Shown here piece after piece: positions 1 to 8,710 of a stretch of 15,000 nucleotides of DNA (its first letter is position 1; every line of letters starts with the position of its first letter). Position numbers and translations under genes: made by a program. The DNA is from Cristatella mucedo (lineage: Eukaryota > Bryozoa > Phylactolaemata > Cristatellidae): the NCBI GenBank assembly GCA_009760855.2, contig WPIO01000036.1, forward strand, positions 2,442,501 to 2,457,500, given 5' to 3'. The notes beneath the pieces were generated by a model. That model was not told where the DNA came from. It saw only the letters and a program-made list of their open reading frames with translations, and searched no databases.

Positions 1-360
1 TGGAGAAGTGCCAGAGAGCTGGGCCAACGGTCGTTACTGGAGCAATTAGCACTTGTAGTGGAGCTATCGCCAGTGCCAGTGCAGTACAGCAGCACGGCTG
101 GCACAAGCTGTAGCTCCCCCATCGGGGCTAGGCGGTCAAACACTCAGAGCATGAAACACAGCCCAGCCCCCCCCCACAAACCCCAGCATGCAACGGGCAA
201 CCCAGCCCCGAACAAATCCCAGCATGCAACGCAACCCAGCCCCCCCCCCAGCACGACGACAGGCTAGAGGCATGCATTGCAGTGCAGCTACAGCTCTGAC
301 AGCTCATATGGAGGAGCTACCCTGCCGAGTGACCGTAGTAACCGCTGACGTCGAGTTTAG
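1..360. other. Intergenic sequence with C-rich tandem repeat
   Basis: Within it, 162-250 holds two to three imperfect units of 34-39 bp, each beginning CCCAGCCCC and ending CCAGCATGCAAC. The rest shows no gene or RNA that I can support. Confidence 0.6.
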
Positions 361-365
361 CAACG

Positions 366-367
<2 letters not shown>

Positions 368-442
<75 letters not shown>

Positions 443-453
443 AGAGGCACGCA

Positions 454-500
<47 letters not shown>

Positions 501-506
501 GCACAC

Positions 507-537
<31 letters not shown>

Positions 538-571
538 GAGCACGCGCACGCACACACACACACACACACAG
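368..571. repeat. (CA)n microsatellite cluster
   Basis: Four CA runs (368-437, 458-497, about 503-537 and 550-571) are separated by similar spacers containing CAGAGGCACGC or variants. The repeated spacer shows that the array grew by duplication of runs plus spacer. Translations across it are repeat artefacts. Confidence 0.97.
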
Positions 572-782
572 AAGCAGCAGCAGCAAAGCAGGGCTTGTAA
601 ATAGGTTACCCGTGTTCGATCAAAAAACAGCAGAGCAAAGGTGGATACTGGCACAGACAGACCCAGTCACTATTCGTAGCAAGATAAAGCTCGAACCGTA
701 TGAGAGCTTCTGAGAGGGAGGGAGAGTATGAATGAAAGAACTATAGGTACTTATAAATAAATACAGGTCCATACGAAATATA
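572..782. other. Intergenic sequence, nothing recognised
   Basis: A short CAG run (574-583) follows the CA array, then AT-rich sequence with no open frame or motif worth naming. Confidence 0.6.
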
Positions 783-900
783 TTAATAACAACCACATGA
801 CATTATTATAGTAGCTAAAATAACTATATCTATGTCTAGGCACTTTACATATGCTTTACAGGAAGCATTTCAATTGATTATTGATAACATGTACAGTGCC
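783..900 (+). repeat. Dispersed repeat family R, copy 1
   Basis: This copy carries the sequence tctaggcactttacatatgc at 835-854, followed by a GGAAGCAT block and a unit ending in acatgtacagtgcc. The same order is found in other copies near 1087, 11023 and 14588 and inverted near 8711. Boundaries are approximate. The family is not recognised. Confidence 0.6.
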
Positions 901-1086
901 ACCACCCTTAAGCTGTCATAGAACAATCCACACAGATTGAGCAATTACTGTAAGAAACAAGTGGGGTTTTAGCTTCTTTTTAAATGTAGTCAAGTCATGT
1001 TAGTTGCATCGTCAGTTTATAGTAAGTTCCGAACTTCAGGAGGTTATGACATAAAGGCACGGTTTATAAAGGATTTGAGGTTGGTT

Positions 1087-1256
1087 GTAATAATAAAAGT
1101 AATAATTTGTATAGCATCATCAGAGAACTATTTGTAGCTATATTTCATATGCTGTATAGGAAGCATGATCAAATGGTTGGTGGTAACCTGCTTAGTGTCA
1201 ACAGGCACACTATGATTAGAGGTAATATGCGCAGTGTCAAAACGATTGGAGTCAGC
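1087..1256 (+). repeat. Dispersed repeat family R, copy 2
   Basis: The left part shares AATAAT, TATAGC and a CAGAGAACT block with copies 4 and 5. The middle (catatgctgtataggaagc) matches copy 1. The right part has two adjacent related units of about 40 bp, each with a (T/G)GTAA(C/T) core followed by (G/T)(C/T)AGTGTCAA. The open frames on both strands here are low-quality shadows. Confidence 0.65.
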
Positions 1257-1668
1257 AGAGGGGGGTGGTATGATGCCTGCCTGTTTGCAGAGTAGTTTGG
1301 AGAGGTAAGCTGGAGTATGAGAATAAAGGAATGACCTAAAAGTGAGTGGCAAGCAAGGCCGAATTGTTGCTGTGCTGCACACCGGAAAGTCGGGAGACTC
1401 GATTGTGGAGCTGATGGGGTTGTTCTATTGAAAGTTCATTTTGGAAAAGGGCACAGATTTTGTGTGGATGTTACAGGCGATATGCCAGCCGAGCCAAATC
1501 GTGAGGGATAAGTTTCCCAATTCCTGAGTCGCACTTGGAATGCCCATTCATAGTAGTTTGGTTTTTTCGTAATCTACTTTGAAAAAGTTTGTTGCCATCA
1601 AAGTGTGCATGTCAGCAAAGCATGCAGCAAGGGAGTTTTTAGGGAACTCGACGTACGGGTAAGTAATT

Positions 1669-1669
<1 letters not shown>
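1257..1669. other. Intergenic sequence, nothing recognised
   Basis: There is no long open frame, tRNA-like fold or clear repeat. An imperfect TTTTT/AAAAA-rich patch lies near 1560-1590. Confidence 0.5.
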
Positions 1670-1766
<97 letters not shown>

Positions 1767-1790
1767 GTAAGAGAGAGACAGAGAGAGATA
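1670..1790. repeat. Compound (AC)n(AG)n microsatellite
   Basis: An AC run (1670-1684) passes directly into a perfect AG run (1685-1761), then imperfect AG to about 1790. The purine-only strand is about 105 bases long. Confidence 0.97.
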
Positions 1791-2550
1791 ACATGATAAC
1801 ATTCACGTGTAGGAACAGGTATGGGCTTGTGGGGAGTAATAGGTTGCACTACACATGTAACTGTGATGTCACTCCATAGATACTGTGCTCATACTTGTAC
1901 CCCCCAGCCTCACCCACTGAAGCAGAGATTAGAGACCACTAGCTATTACCGGGAGAGAAAGCGACCTTGAGCGAGTTTCCTCTCTACCTGTAGTGGATGG
2001 CAGGGGGGGAATCGCAGGGCTTGCAAACCGCAGCCGGACAGCAGACAGGCCATGCAGCAGCAGGTGGCTGTGCTCTCTCGCGAATTCTGAGCCGCGTGGC
2101 TTTCCTAAAGCTGTCGCCTTTCCGAGGACGAGCCGGCCCCCCCGCCCCCTTTGCTCTGCAGCCGGCAGCAGGCCCGTCGTGAATTACGAAATACTCTCAG
2201 CACGGGCACAGCCGATCTCCCAGCCAGCTGGCCAGCGTACTAGTGGCTGGCCCTACACGATGGCTTCCGGACGGGTTGGGTGAGGGGTCGGGGCTAGCTG
2301 AGGTTCCTGCATGCTAAGGCGGTCGCTGCCTCGAGGCCAAGCCCAACCGCTGGCATTAAGTCTGCGACGGCAGCGACGGAGGGTGAGGCCGGGCCGACCT
2401 GCAGTCGTGGCTTCTGCGGTTTAGCTGGGGAGGAAGGGGGCTGGCTGCGAATCAGGGGGAGGGGAGGGGCCGGAGTCGAGGAGCTTCGTGCTGCAGATAG
2501 GCCCGACAGATGCCTCCGACCGACCGAGCCAGCAGCAGCCGGCCCCATCA

Positions 2551-2552
<2 letters not shown>
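1791..2552. other. Intergenic sequence upstream of the gene, becoming GC-rich
   Basis: GC content rises from about 1980 onward. Open frames on both strands are short, without recognisable domains, and fit chance in GC-rich DNA. A distal regulatory role for the KLF gene is possible but unproven. Confidence 0.5.
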
Positions 2553-2628
<76 letters not shown>

Positions 2629-2690
2629 TCTCTCTCTCCTCTCCTCTCTCTCACTCTCTCTTCTCTCTCTCTCTCCTCACTCTCTTTTCT
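2553..2690. repeat. (CT)n microsatellite
   Basis: CT is nearly perfect from 2553 to 2621, then interrupted by CA, CC and TT steps to about 2690. It is the reverse complement of the AG array 800 bases upstream. Confidence 0.97.
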
Positions 2691-3017
2691 CACACGAAAC
2701 TTGACTATTAACCCCACCCCTTGATGCAATAGGAAACCGCCATTTCTGAGTGCAAGGAATGCCTGGCCCAACCCGGCCGCACAAACCGAACAGCGACTAC
2801 AGTCTATACAGTCCTACAGTCCGCTCGAATCATCTCAAGCCATCCAAGTAGCACGCTCCTCGAAGCGGCGGCAGCGGGCGGGCGTGGCGGGCTCACCGCT
2901 TGGCGCGAGCCCGCAACCCCGAGCGGTTCCAGCAGTCGGTTAGCGATTGCTAACGCGATTACGCTCCGGCTCGGGCCCTCAGTCCAGTCGCCAGCGGGCG
3001 GCGGCCCCGCCTCCCGA
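2691..3017. other. CpG-rich upstream promoter sequence
   Basis: Dense CpG from about 2860, without a supported gene. It is continuous with the KLF promoter and part of the same CpG-rich block that runs through intron 1. Confidence 0.5.
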
Positions 3018-3232
3018 GAAGTCACCCAATGTGTTTTTCAGGCTAGAGGTAACTCCCGCGGCATATGCGGTCCATCCAGCCGACACGTGAAAGCCCCAGC
3101 GAAATCACATGCACGCCCCAATCGGATTGGTTCGTTGGTATCATCCTCCGGAGACTGATTGGTCACGCGTAGCGGGCTCGGAGGCGTGTGCGTAAGGTCG
3201 CTGTATAAATCTACGCCTGCCGTCGCCTTCAA
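3018..3232 (+). promoter_or_regulatory. Core and proximal promoter of the KLF10/11 gene
   Basis: TATAAAT lies at 3204-3210. An initiator-like TCA puts the likely start near 3231, 27 bases downstream of the first T. Upstream are CCAAT boxes (NF-Y type) at 3026-3030 (direct), a 13-bp inverted pair CCAATCGGATTGG at 3118-3130, and an inverted box at 3158-3162, about 70 bases upstream of the start. A CACGTG E-box lies at 3084-3089. A GC-box-like run (ggcggccccgcctcccg) precedes the first CCAAT. A combined TATA and multi-CCAAT layout fits a sharply inducible gene. Motifs are seen in the sequence; their function is inferred. Confidence 0.7.
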
Positions 3233-3255
3233 GCTTTTATTGAGACCCGAACGTC
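3231..3255 (+). other. Predicted short 5' UTR
   Basis: The stretch from the initiator-like A at 3231 to the ATG at 3256 is about 25 nt. It would be about 85 nt if translation starts at 3316. The exact start site depends on the TATA box being used. Confidence 0.4.
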
Positions 3256-3324
3256 ATGGAAAGAGAGGCAAGCGCTTGCGTTTTGCCGTCATCGCCGCCG
3301 CACTCACCTGCCGCTATGTGCGAG
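3256..3324 (+). other. Predicted coding exon 1 (23 codons) of the KLF10/11 gene
   Basis: ATG at 3256 has G at -3 and G at +4, a good start context, about 25 nt after the predicted transcription start. A second in-frame ATG lies at 3316 (MCE). The exon ends GAG|GTAAGC at 3324/3325, a strong 5' splice donor, after a complete codon (phase 0). That matches the phase of the acceptor at 4711. The 23 residues resemble nothing I recognise; KLF10 and KLF11 also begin with a short, poorly conserved leader. Inferred from signals only. Confidence 0.55.
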
Positions 3325-6300
3325 GTAAGCGTCCGTCTTCGAACGGGCAACCAACGGAAGGCCCCGCCCCTCCGAGCGCCGGCGGCAGTCGCCGACGGGC
3401 AGGCCGCCATCCTCAGCCGACGCTGGCAACCCGGCGGGCTGGCGTCGCCCCACTAAGCAACTCCTCCGAACAGGGCCGAGCTTTTTATCGGCTCGCCGCT
3501 CTTCTCTCTGATAAGCGCGCCCGCTTTTGGTCCGGCTTCAGGCCCGGCCGCGGCGGCCGAACCGAGCCGCCGCCTCGGAGTCGTCCGCTCTTTGTCCAGC
3601 AGGCGGGGTGTTCCGGTCAAGGCCGCCGCGTTTATTTTGCCTTCACTGTGCCGCCGCTGCTTTTGTGTGCGCCGCCGCCGCGCGCGTGCGTCGGGATTCC
3701 CCTTGCCGTCGTGCCGCCCCCGCCCCGTACTGTACGCGCTCTCGCCCCGTTCGGCGCGCTCGTCGAAAAAATGTTGCTCCTCTCGCGGAGCCGCAGGCGA
3801 ATCTCGCTGCGTCTCCCCGTATGCAGTCAGCTTAGCAGCTTAGGGCGGCCGGCAGGGCTCTGCTGCGGACGACAGCAATGGCCGCCCCTCTCGCGATTTC
3901 GGGCGGGCGACGGCGGGGCGGTCGGCGTTCGTCGCAGCTCAACGCGTCCGTCGGGTTTCACTCGTACGCTCGCCGCTCCCATGCAGCTCGCCGCTCCCAT
4001 GCAGCTCGCCGCTCCCATGCAGCTCGTGCGCTGTCGATCTTCTTTCCACCGTCGGAGGCAGCGACTCCGTGATTCAAGGGCGCGTGCGCCGGCGGCTCGC
4101 TAGTGATAAATGAAGACGATACCGATTGTAGTAGTAATGCACAGCGTGGACGCGGCGTCCTCGGAGGAAGAGCAACAAATCTCTTTCTGGGCTTTCGTTT
4201 GCTTATTCTGGAGAGAAAGCCAGTCGCTTGGTCGCGTTAGTAATCGCGTTGCCCTCTCTTGAACGACGATTCGCTCAAGAACCGAGCCGAATGCAGCAGC
4301 GAGGAGCAAATAAAAACCCTGACCTCAGGTTGACCTGACTTGCAGCGAGACTCGCCGCACGCGCAGACGCCTCGAGCGATCGGAGATTGGCTCGCTCGAG
4401 CTGTTGCCAGCGCTGGCTGCTGCTGCTGCCCCGCCTCGTCGTCGTCGTGGTTCGGCCGAGGCAGAATGGCCGCACTGCAGTCGCCGAGTTCAACCCTCTG
4501 CAAGTGGCTAGCTCGTGCCTTTCTCTTTTGCTGCCACCAGTCTCTGCCCTCGCAGTCCGAGCCGCGCCCCCCAGCAAACCGCACGTGACTTGGGCGCTGC
4601 TGCAGCAGCAGCTGCTGCTGCTGCTGCTGTCGAGCGCTTGGTTGTCGCCGGCGGCGAGTGAAGCGACATTGGCCAGATTCAGTCCTGACGTCGGACTTTT
4701 GCCTGCTTCAGGTCGAGCAACCCTTGGCCGCTTCCGGCAGCGAGTGCAGCAGTCACCACAGTGCCGCGTCGTGCATGGAGTGCGAAGCTGTCAGGACGCT
4801 GCTGTCCATCAGTCGCGGCCAGGGCCGGCAGCAGCAGCAGGTTCTGCCTCGGCAAGCCGAAAGAGCAGCCGCTTCAGCGGCCGCCGCCTCCTCGCGGCCT
4901 GAGCACTGCCGCCAGCGCTCCAAGCGGTCGCCTGCGGCTGCTGGGCTGCCGTCTGCGTCCGCCGCCGCGTCGAAGCAGGAGCGACCGCCTCAGTCCAAGC
5001 TGTCGCACCTGCTGCACCAGCCGCTTAGCCCGCCGCAGAGCCCCGACGCCGCAGCCCGCTCCTCAACTCCGCCAGATGGCGACATGGAGGTGTCCGAAGA
5101 CGACGACGGCGGCGACTGTGGTGCTTCGACGTCGTCGTCGTCGTCGTTTTGTGCTCCTCTAGCAGCGTTCTCGCCGCCCAAAAGCCCAGCCAGCCGCGAG
5201 GACGCCTGCGCGCCGGCGGCGCCGGCGCCGCCTCCGTCCAAGTTGCCTTCCAATGCGGCAGCTGCGACAGCCGCGACGGCAGACAAGGGCCAACGTGGGC
5301 CGAGCAGCGCGGCGGCTGCGCTGCCGCAGCCACCGCGCTGCATTCCGGCGGCGGCGCCCGCAGCAGCTCCAGCGGCGGCGGCCCAGCTGGTGCCGGCGGC
5401 TGCTTTCTACGCGACGGCAGCGCCGCCGCCGCCGGGCTGTCACGGTCCGCTGCCCGTCACCTCGGCGGCGGCCCCTCTGCTACTTCAGCAGCCGTGCTCG
5501 CTGGGCGCCCCGTCCATGCTGCTGGCGGCGGCAGCGCCGCCGTCGTCGTCGTCCGGCGGCGCCGCCTACCTGCACGTCCAGCCGCAGGCGATCGTCCAGG
5601 TGTTCCTCGTGAACAGCTGCGCTGCGCCGTCGCTGCCTCAGTTCGTCCCGACGTCGACTGCTATCGGTCAGCAGTTCCGGGATCAGCAGCAGCAGGTGCT
5701 GCTGCTGCCGCCAGGCCTCGGTGGCGGCAGCGAGCGCAGGATCGCACCGGCGCCGGCCGGAGGCCGCGCTCTGTCCCAGGTTTCCATCGACGGCGGCAGC
5801 GCAGAGCCGCCGAAAATGGCGGCGGCAGCAGCCGCCGCCAGCCTCTCGGGCTGCGCGCCGGGCGTCTGCTCTGGCGGCGACAGCGGGCGGAGGCGCAGTC
5901 ACGTCTGCACGCACGAGGGCTGCGGGAAGACCTACTTCAAGAGCTCTCACCTGAAGACGCACGTGCGAATGCACACTGGTGAGTCGAAGCCTCAGCCGCT
6001 GTGCCACGGCGTTCCGTGTGCGTGCGTCGTTCAAAGTCGAGAACCTTTGCGGTCGCTTGCGCAATGCACAGCAGCAGCCAAGGCCACGGTGGCCGATGAA
6101 ATAAGGGCCGTGCCTCCAGCGTCACTTCCTCTCACTCTCTCTCTCTTGTATTTTGTGCCGTTTCCAGGCGAGAAGCCGTTCGTCTGCTGCTGGGAGTCGT
6201 GCGGCAAGTGCTTCGCCCGCTCCGACGAGCTGTCGCGCCACAAGCGCACGCACACGGGCGAGAAGCGCTTCTCGTGTCCGGCGTGCGGTCGCAAGTTCAT

Positions 6301-6547
6301 GCGCTCCGATCACCTCGCCAAGCACATGCGCCGCCACGCCAGTGTCAAGCTGCCCAAGTGGCAGGCCGAGGCGAACCGACTGCGGCAGTGCAGCGCGGCA
6401 GCGACTGCAGCGGCGACGTCTGCTGCGACCGCTGCCGCCACGGCAGCGGTCGCCTCCTGCGCAGCTGCTGCTGCTGCTCCGGCGTCGACTACATCCCAGG
6501 CGGCCATCGCGAAGGTCCGTCTGCCGATTCCGGTCTCGGCGTCCTGA
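3256..6547 (+). CDS. KLF10/11: Kruppel-like zinc-finger transcription factor, KLF10/KLF11 (TIEG) type; spliced, three coding exons
   Basis: Proposed join is 3256-3324, 4712-5978, 6168-6547: 571 residues, stop TGA at 6545. Three C2H2 fingers lie at residues 422-444 (C-x4-C-x12-H-x3-H), 452-474 (same spacing) and 482-502 (C-x2-C-x12-H-x3-H), joined by HTGEK linkers. The helices read [20 protein letters not shown] and [10 protein letters not shown]. The first, with the following LPKWQAE stretch, matches KLF10/KLF11 rather than KLF9/13 (VYGKSSHLK) types. At residues 45-57 [13 protein letters not shown] resembles the Sin3-interaction helix of KLF10/11 (EAVEALMSMS), and SPPQSPD resembles the TPPQSPD motif of KLF11. 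By family knowledge it is a nuclear factor that binds GC/CACCC boxes, represses through SIN3 and acts as an early-response gene. The middle is low-complexity Ala/Ser/Pro/Gln, and the protein is longer than human KLF10 (about 480). Exon 1 is the least certain part; a start at 3316 in the same frame, or M45 in exon 2, are alternatives. The family call is firm; KLF10 versus KLF11 is not resolvable, as invertebrates usually have one ancestor-like copy. Confidence 0.9.
3968..4026. repeat. 18-bp tandem repeat, three copies, in intron 1
   Basis: Three identical units (gctcgccgctcccatgca) at 3968-3985, 3986-4003 and 4004-4021, plus a partial fourth. Perfect identity implies a recent expansion or a length-polymorphic locus. 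Confidence 0.95.
4582..4587. promoter_or_regulatory. CACGTG E-box in intron 1
   Basis: A palindromic E-box in the context GCACGTGACT, 125 bases before the exon 2 acceptor. Drosophila cabut is a known Mondo-Mlx target, so bHLH-Zip sites near this gene are of interest; no paired carbohydrate-response element spacing is seen. Confidence 0.3.
5979..6167 (+). other. Intron 2 (189 nt) between zinc fingers 1 and 2
   Basis: The conserved linker HTGEKPF is interrupted after the first base of its Gly codon. The donor is G|GTGAGT at 5979 and the acceptor tttccag at 6166-6167, preceded by a CT-rich tract at 6126-6145. Removing 189 nt restores a perfect finger-linker-finger spacing, which is strong evidence that it is an intron. 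Its length is 63 codons and the reading frame through it has no stop, so the genomic open frame looks continuous and a naive ORF call would include it. Confidence 0.93.
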
Positions 6548-7115
6548 GACCAAGACGGCAGCTCGCGTGCATTGCGATTGAACAGTTCTTACAGGCTACG
6601 ATGCAGGCCGCCTTGGCGGCGAAGCCCTCGGGGGCGCCTACGCTGCCCCCACCCACGCTGCAGGCCTGCTCACGCCGGCCGGCACTGCTTTTGGCGCCGG
6701 CCTGCGTTGCCTTTATGCAGGCGCCGCCCCTCGGCCTTGGGCCGTGAGCTCGGCCTCGGAAGTTCGAGCGAACTTCGTGTCACTTGTTGGCAGCAGCATT
6801 GCAAGGCTGACGAAACTAGTCGACCGGTTTTGACTGTGAGGGGGAGGCTACCACCCTGCCCTGCCGGGGCCGAAGCTTCTCCCTTCCCCCCCTTCTCCCT
6901 GAGGCCTGTGTGTATGCGTGTGTGTGTGTGCGTGTGCACACGTAGGCCTCACGGTGTTCATCGGTTGGCGAACGGGGGCTCAACTCAGTTGATATTTATG
7001 ACGCAATTGTTATTGCTGGCCTGTGTTTATTATTATTATTATTATTCTTTTGGATTTGTTAAGCAGCCGTTCCCTCTTGGCTCTGTCAATAAACGCAAAA
7101 AATCTTCAGAAGAAA
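6548..7115 (+). other. 3' UTR of the KLF10/11 gene
   Basis: The stretch runs from the stop codon to just past the AATAAA at 7088. It contains two GC-rich hairpins (GCCGCC-TT-GGCGGC at 6607-6620; CCTGC/GCAGG arms within 6693-6724), a long stem whose arms are TGAGGCCT at 6900-6907 and AGGCCTCA at 6944-6951 enclosing a GT-rich run, a single ATTTA pentamer at 6994-6998, and a (TTA)n tract at about 7026-7046. AU-rich tracts often confer instability on early-response mRNAs; that role here is an inference. The open frames in this stretch are low complexity and not believable genes. Confidence 0.65.
7088..7093 (+). terminator. Polyadenylation signal AATAAA
   Basis: A canonical hexamer 541 bases after the stop codon and the first one downstream on this strand. 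An A-rich stretch follows, with cleavage expected around 7105-7118. Confidence 0.7.
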
Positions 7116-8441
7116 ATCGCCGCCGTTTTTTGCCGCTCGGCCGCAGGATCGGCTAGCAAGCAGTCGAGTTGACACGTGCTGCTGCTGCTGCTGCTACGCC
7201 CAGCCTGCACTGGGCATGCTCGGCCAGGCTGCCTGCTGCGTGATCCCGGCAATTCCACCAACCGGTTATCAGATGCAAGGTAAACAGGAGCACAATGACT
7301 ACTGTGAGCGACCGAGGAGGTGTGGCTCTCTCTGCCTGAAGATAATCAGCACAAGAAGTTGCCATCGCTAGGCCGGAAGTGAGGAGGTCAGACGGGATTC
7401 CGAGTGCTGTCAGTGCCGTACGTCCGGCCAGCTGGCATGAGTCAGCGATCAGAGCGAGGAAGATCAGGCCTTCCTTACGCCCACGAAAAGCTTGCCGCCC
7501 ACCGGAAGCTTGGGAGTAGGGCTGTGGGTCTCCGAGCCGATTGTGGTTTGTGGGTGGGGCGAGTCGATTGCTGTGCTAGCTCACCGGCGATTAGCCGATG
7601 TCCGTGGAGGCGTGTAACTCTGGTCGAGGGCATTGGCTGTGGGGTCACGGTGGCTCTAGCCGAGCACCACGAGGCACCAGAAAGGAGCAGCCTTTGAGCA
7701 GATCCTGGTACGGGCGGCAGATCCTGGTACGGGAGAGAAGCGGCTGGCCTGGAAGAACCGAAGGTCACGAATCGCCTCCTCGAGGGCAGGCATTAAGACT
7801 GAGTGATTCCTGAGCTCGCATGGTAGTTTTTAACAGCAGCCATATTTGCTCACAGCTCACATCCAGAGGGAGTTATTAGGGTGAGCTGACCCGGCTTCGC
7901 CTACCCACGACCGCACGATCGACTACCAGCCATTACTAGTTGAGAGCTTCTTGAAGGTGCAGCTTGACGTCAGCTGCCTTCCTTGGCTGGGATACCTCGG
8001 CACCGACGGCTGGCTGGACTGCTGCTGTTTCGGCCTAGGCGGTCCTGTCCTGACACTACTGCATCAACAGGCTTCGTTCCGTAGCTCCCTGGTGACCGTT
8101 GGCAGCAGGAGCTTTTGCCGTGAATGTCTGATTCGGCGGACCTCATTTCGACTATTCTTACGAAGCGACGCCTACTCACCGTCTATTGCTGCCAACTTTC
8201 GCGCGGCTCAAGCGTCTTCGACTGCCCCTCTGCCTAGATGCACATATCACTCTCTCGTTGCCGTGGGAGAAATGATGAGGCTGTCGAATCAGCTGACCTA
8301 ATTTACTCTAATTTACAACTGATTTGAGAGATACTGCCTTGTACAAATGCAGCACGTACAGGCGAGCAGGGAATGGTCGACTAGGGTACAGCAACTGTCA
8401 CCATAAAAAATTCAATGGACCCAACGTTGACAGTCGGTAGA
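7116..8441. other. Intergenic sequence 3' of the gene with scattered promoter-like motifs
   Basis: It contains a (GCT)n tract (7178-7196), an ETS-type CCGGAAGTG at 7373-7381, a TGAGTCA (AP-1/CNC type) at 7438-7444, a 17-bp duplicated segment (two copies of gcagatcctggtacggg, 7700-7735) and a full CRE palindrome TGACGTCA at 7965-7972. Open frames are short and featureless. It could hold a distal enhancer or an unrecognised noncoding transcript; neither is demonstrated. Confidence 0.4.
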
Positions 8442-8612
8442 GCCACGATAGCCCATGAGTGAAGGTACTAGAGTATCCACGACCTCGGTCGTGGATTTGA
8501 ATCCTGCAGTTTGCGATTCCTTCTTGCCAACTGCAAGCGGTGGCGAAAGCCGTTACGGCTCTTCTGCCGCTGTACAAAACGATGCTGTTAAATTAGGTAT
8601 TACTTTTTTATT
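8442..8612 (+). mobile_element. tRNA-derived SINE (family S), copy 1
   Basis: The tRNA-like head starts near 8442 with a degenerate A box (tagcccatgagtgaagg), then a perfect hairpin (CCACGAC-CTCG-GTCGTGG at 8477-8494) and a B box (gatttgaatcc). The body has AAGCGGTGGCGAAAGCCG, GGCTCTTCTGCCGCTGTACAAAA and TGTTAAATT blocks, and ends in a T/A-rich tail near 8612. Head and body blocks recur in the same order in copies 2 and 3. Confidence 0.75.
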
Positions 8613-8710
8613 GAGTCTAAAAAGGCGATGGTTTCGATTTTGGTAGACTACTGCCTCCCCCCCCCCAGCGAACCTCTCGCAGCATTCGGTGGGTCCTTGG
8701 GATTCATCCT

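Larger units (their letters stand above)
3325..4711 (+). other. Predicted intron 1 (1387 nt) of the KLF10/11 gene
   Basis: Donor GTAAGC at 3325; acceptor at 4711 preceded by a pyrimidine-rich stretch (cttttgcctgcttcag). The intron is very CpG-rich in its first 800 bases, contains an 18-bp tandem repeat at 3968-4026, a CAG/CTG snap-back tract at 4595-4630 and a CACGTG E-box at 4582. The open frame running into exon 2 continues upstream of the acceptor to an ATG at 4658, so an intron-retaining or alternative-promoter transcript could start there and add 18 residues before residue 24. A 314-codon open frame spanning promoter and intron (3159-4103) looks like a by-product of GC-rich sequence. Confidence 0.55.

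Noticed and set aside
188-604. 138-codon His/Thr frame and antisense Val/Cys frames
   Set aside because: They are translations of the CA microsatellite.
3159-4103. 314-codon open frame across promoter and intron 1
   Set aside because: It starts upstream of the TATA box, is Arg/Pro-rich without domains, and includes the tandem 18-bp repeat; GC-rich DNA yields such frames by chance.
4658-4711. Start codon giving the longest continuous frame of 629 codons
   Set aside because: That frame includes intron 2 and runs through the exon 2 acceptor; the spliced model restores the finger linker and uses a better-placed start. Kept only as an alternative N-terminus.
5149-5982. 277-codon alternative frame and antisense frames inside exon 2
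   Set aside because: They are shadows of the GC-rich KLF coding sequence; only the chosen frame contains zinc fingers.
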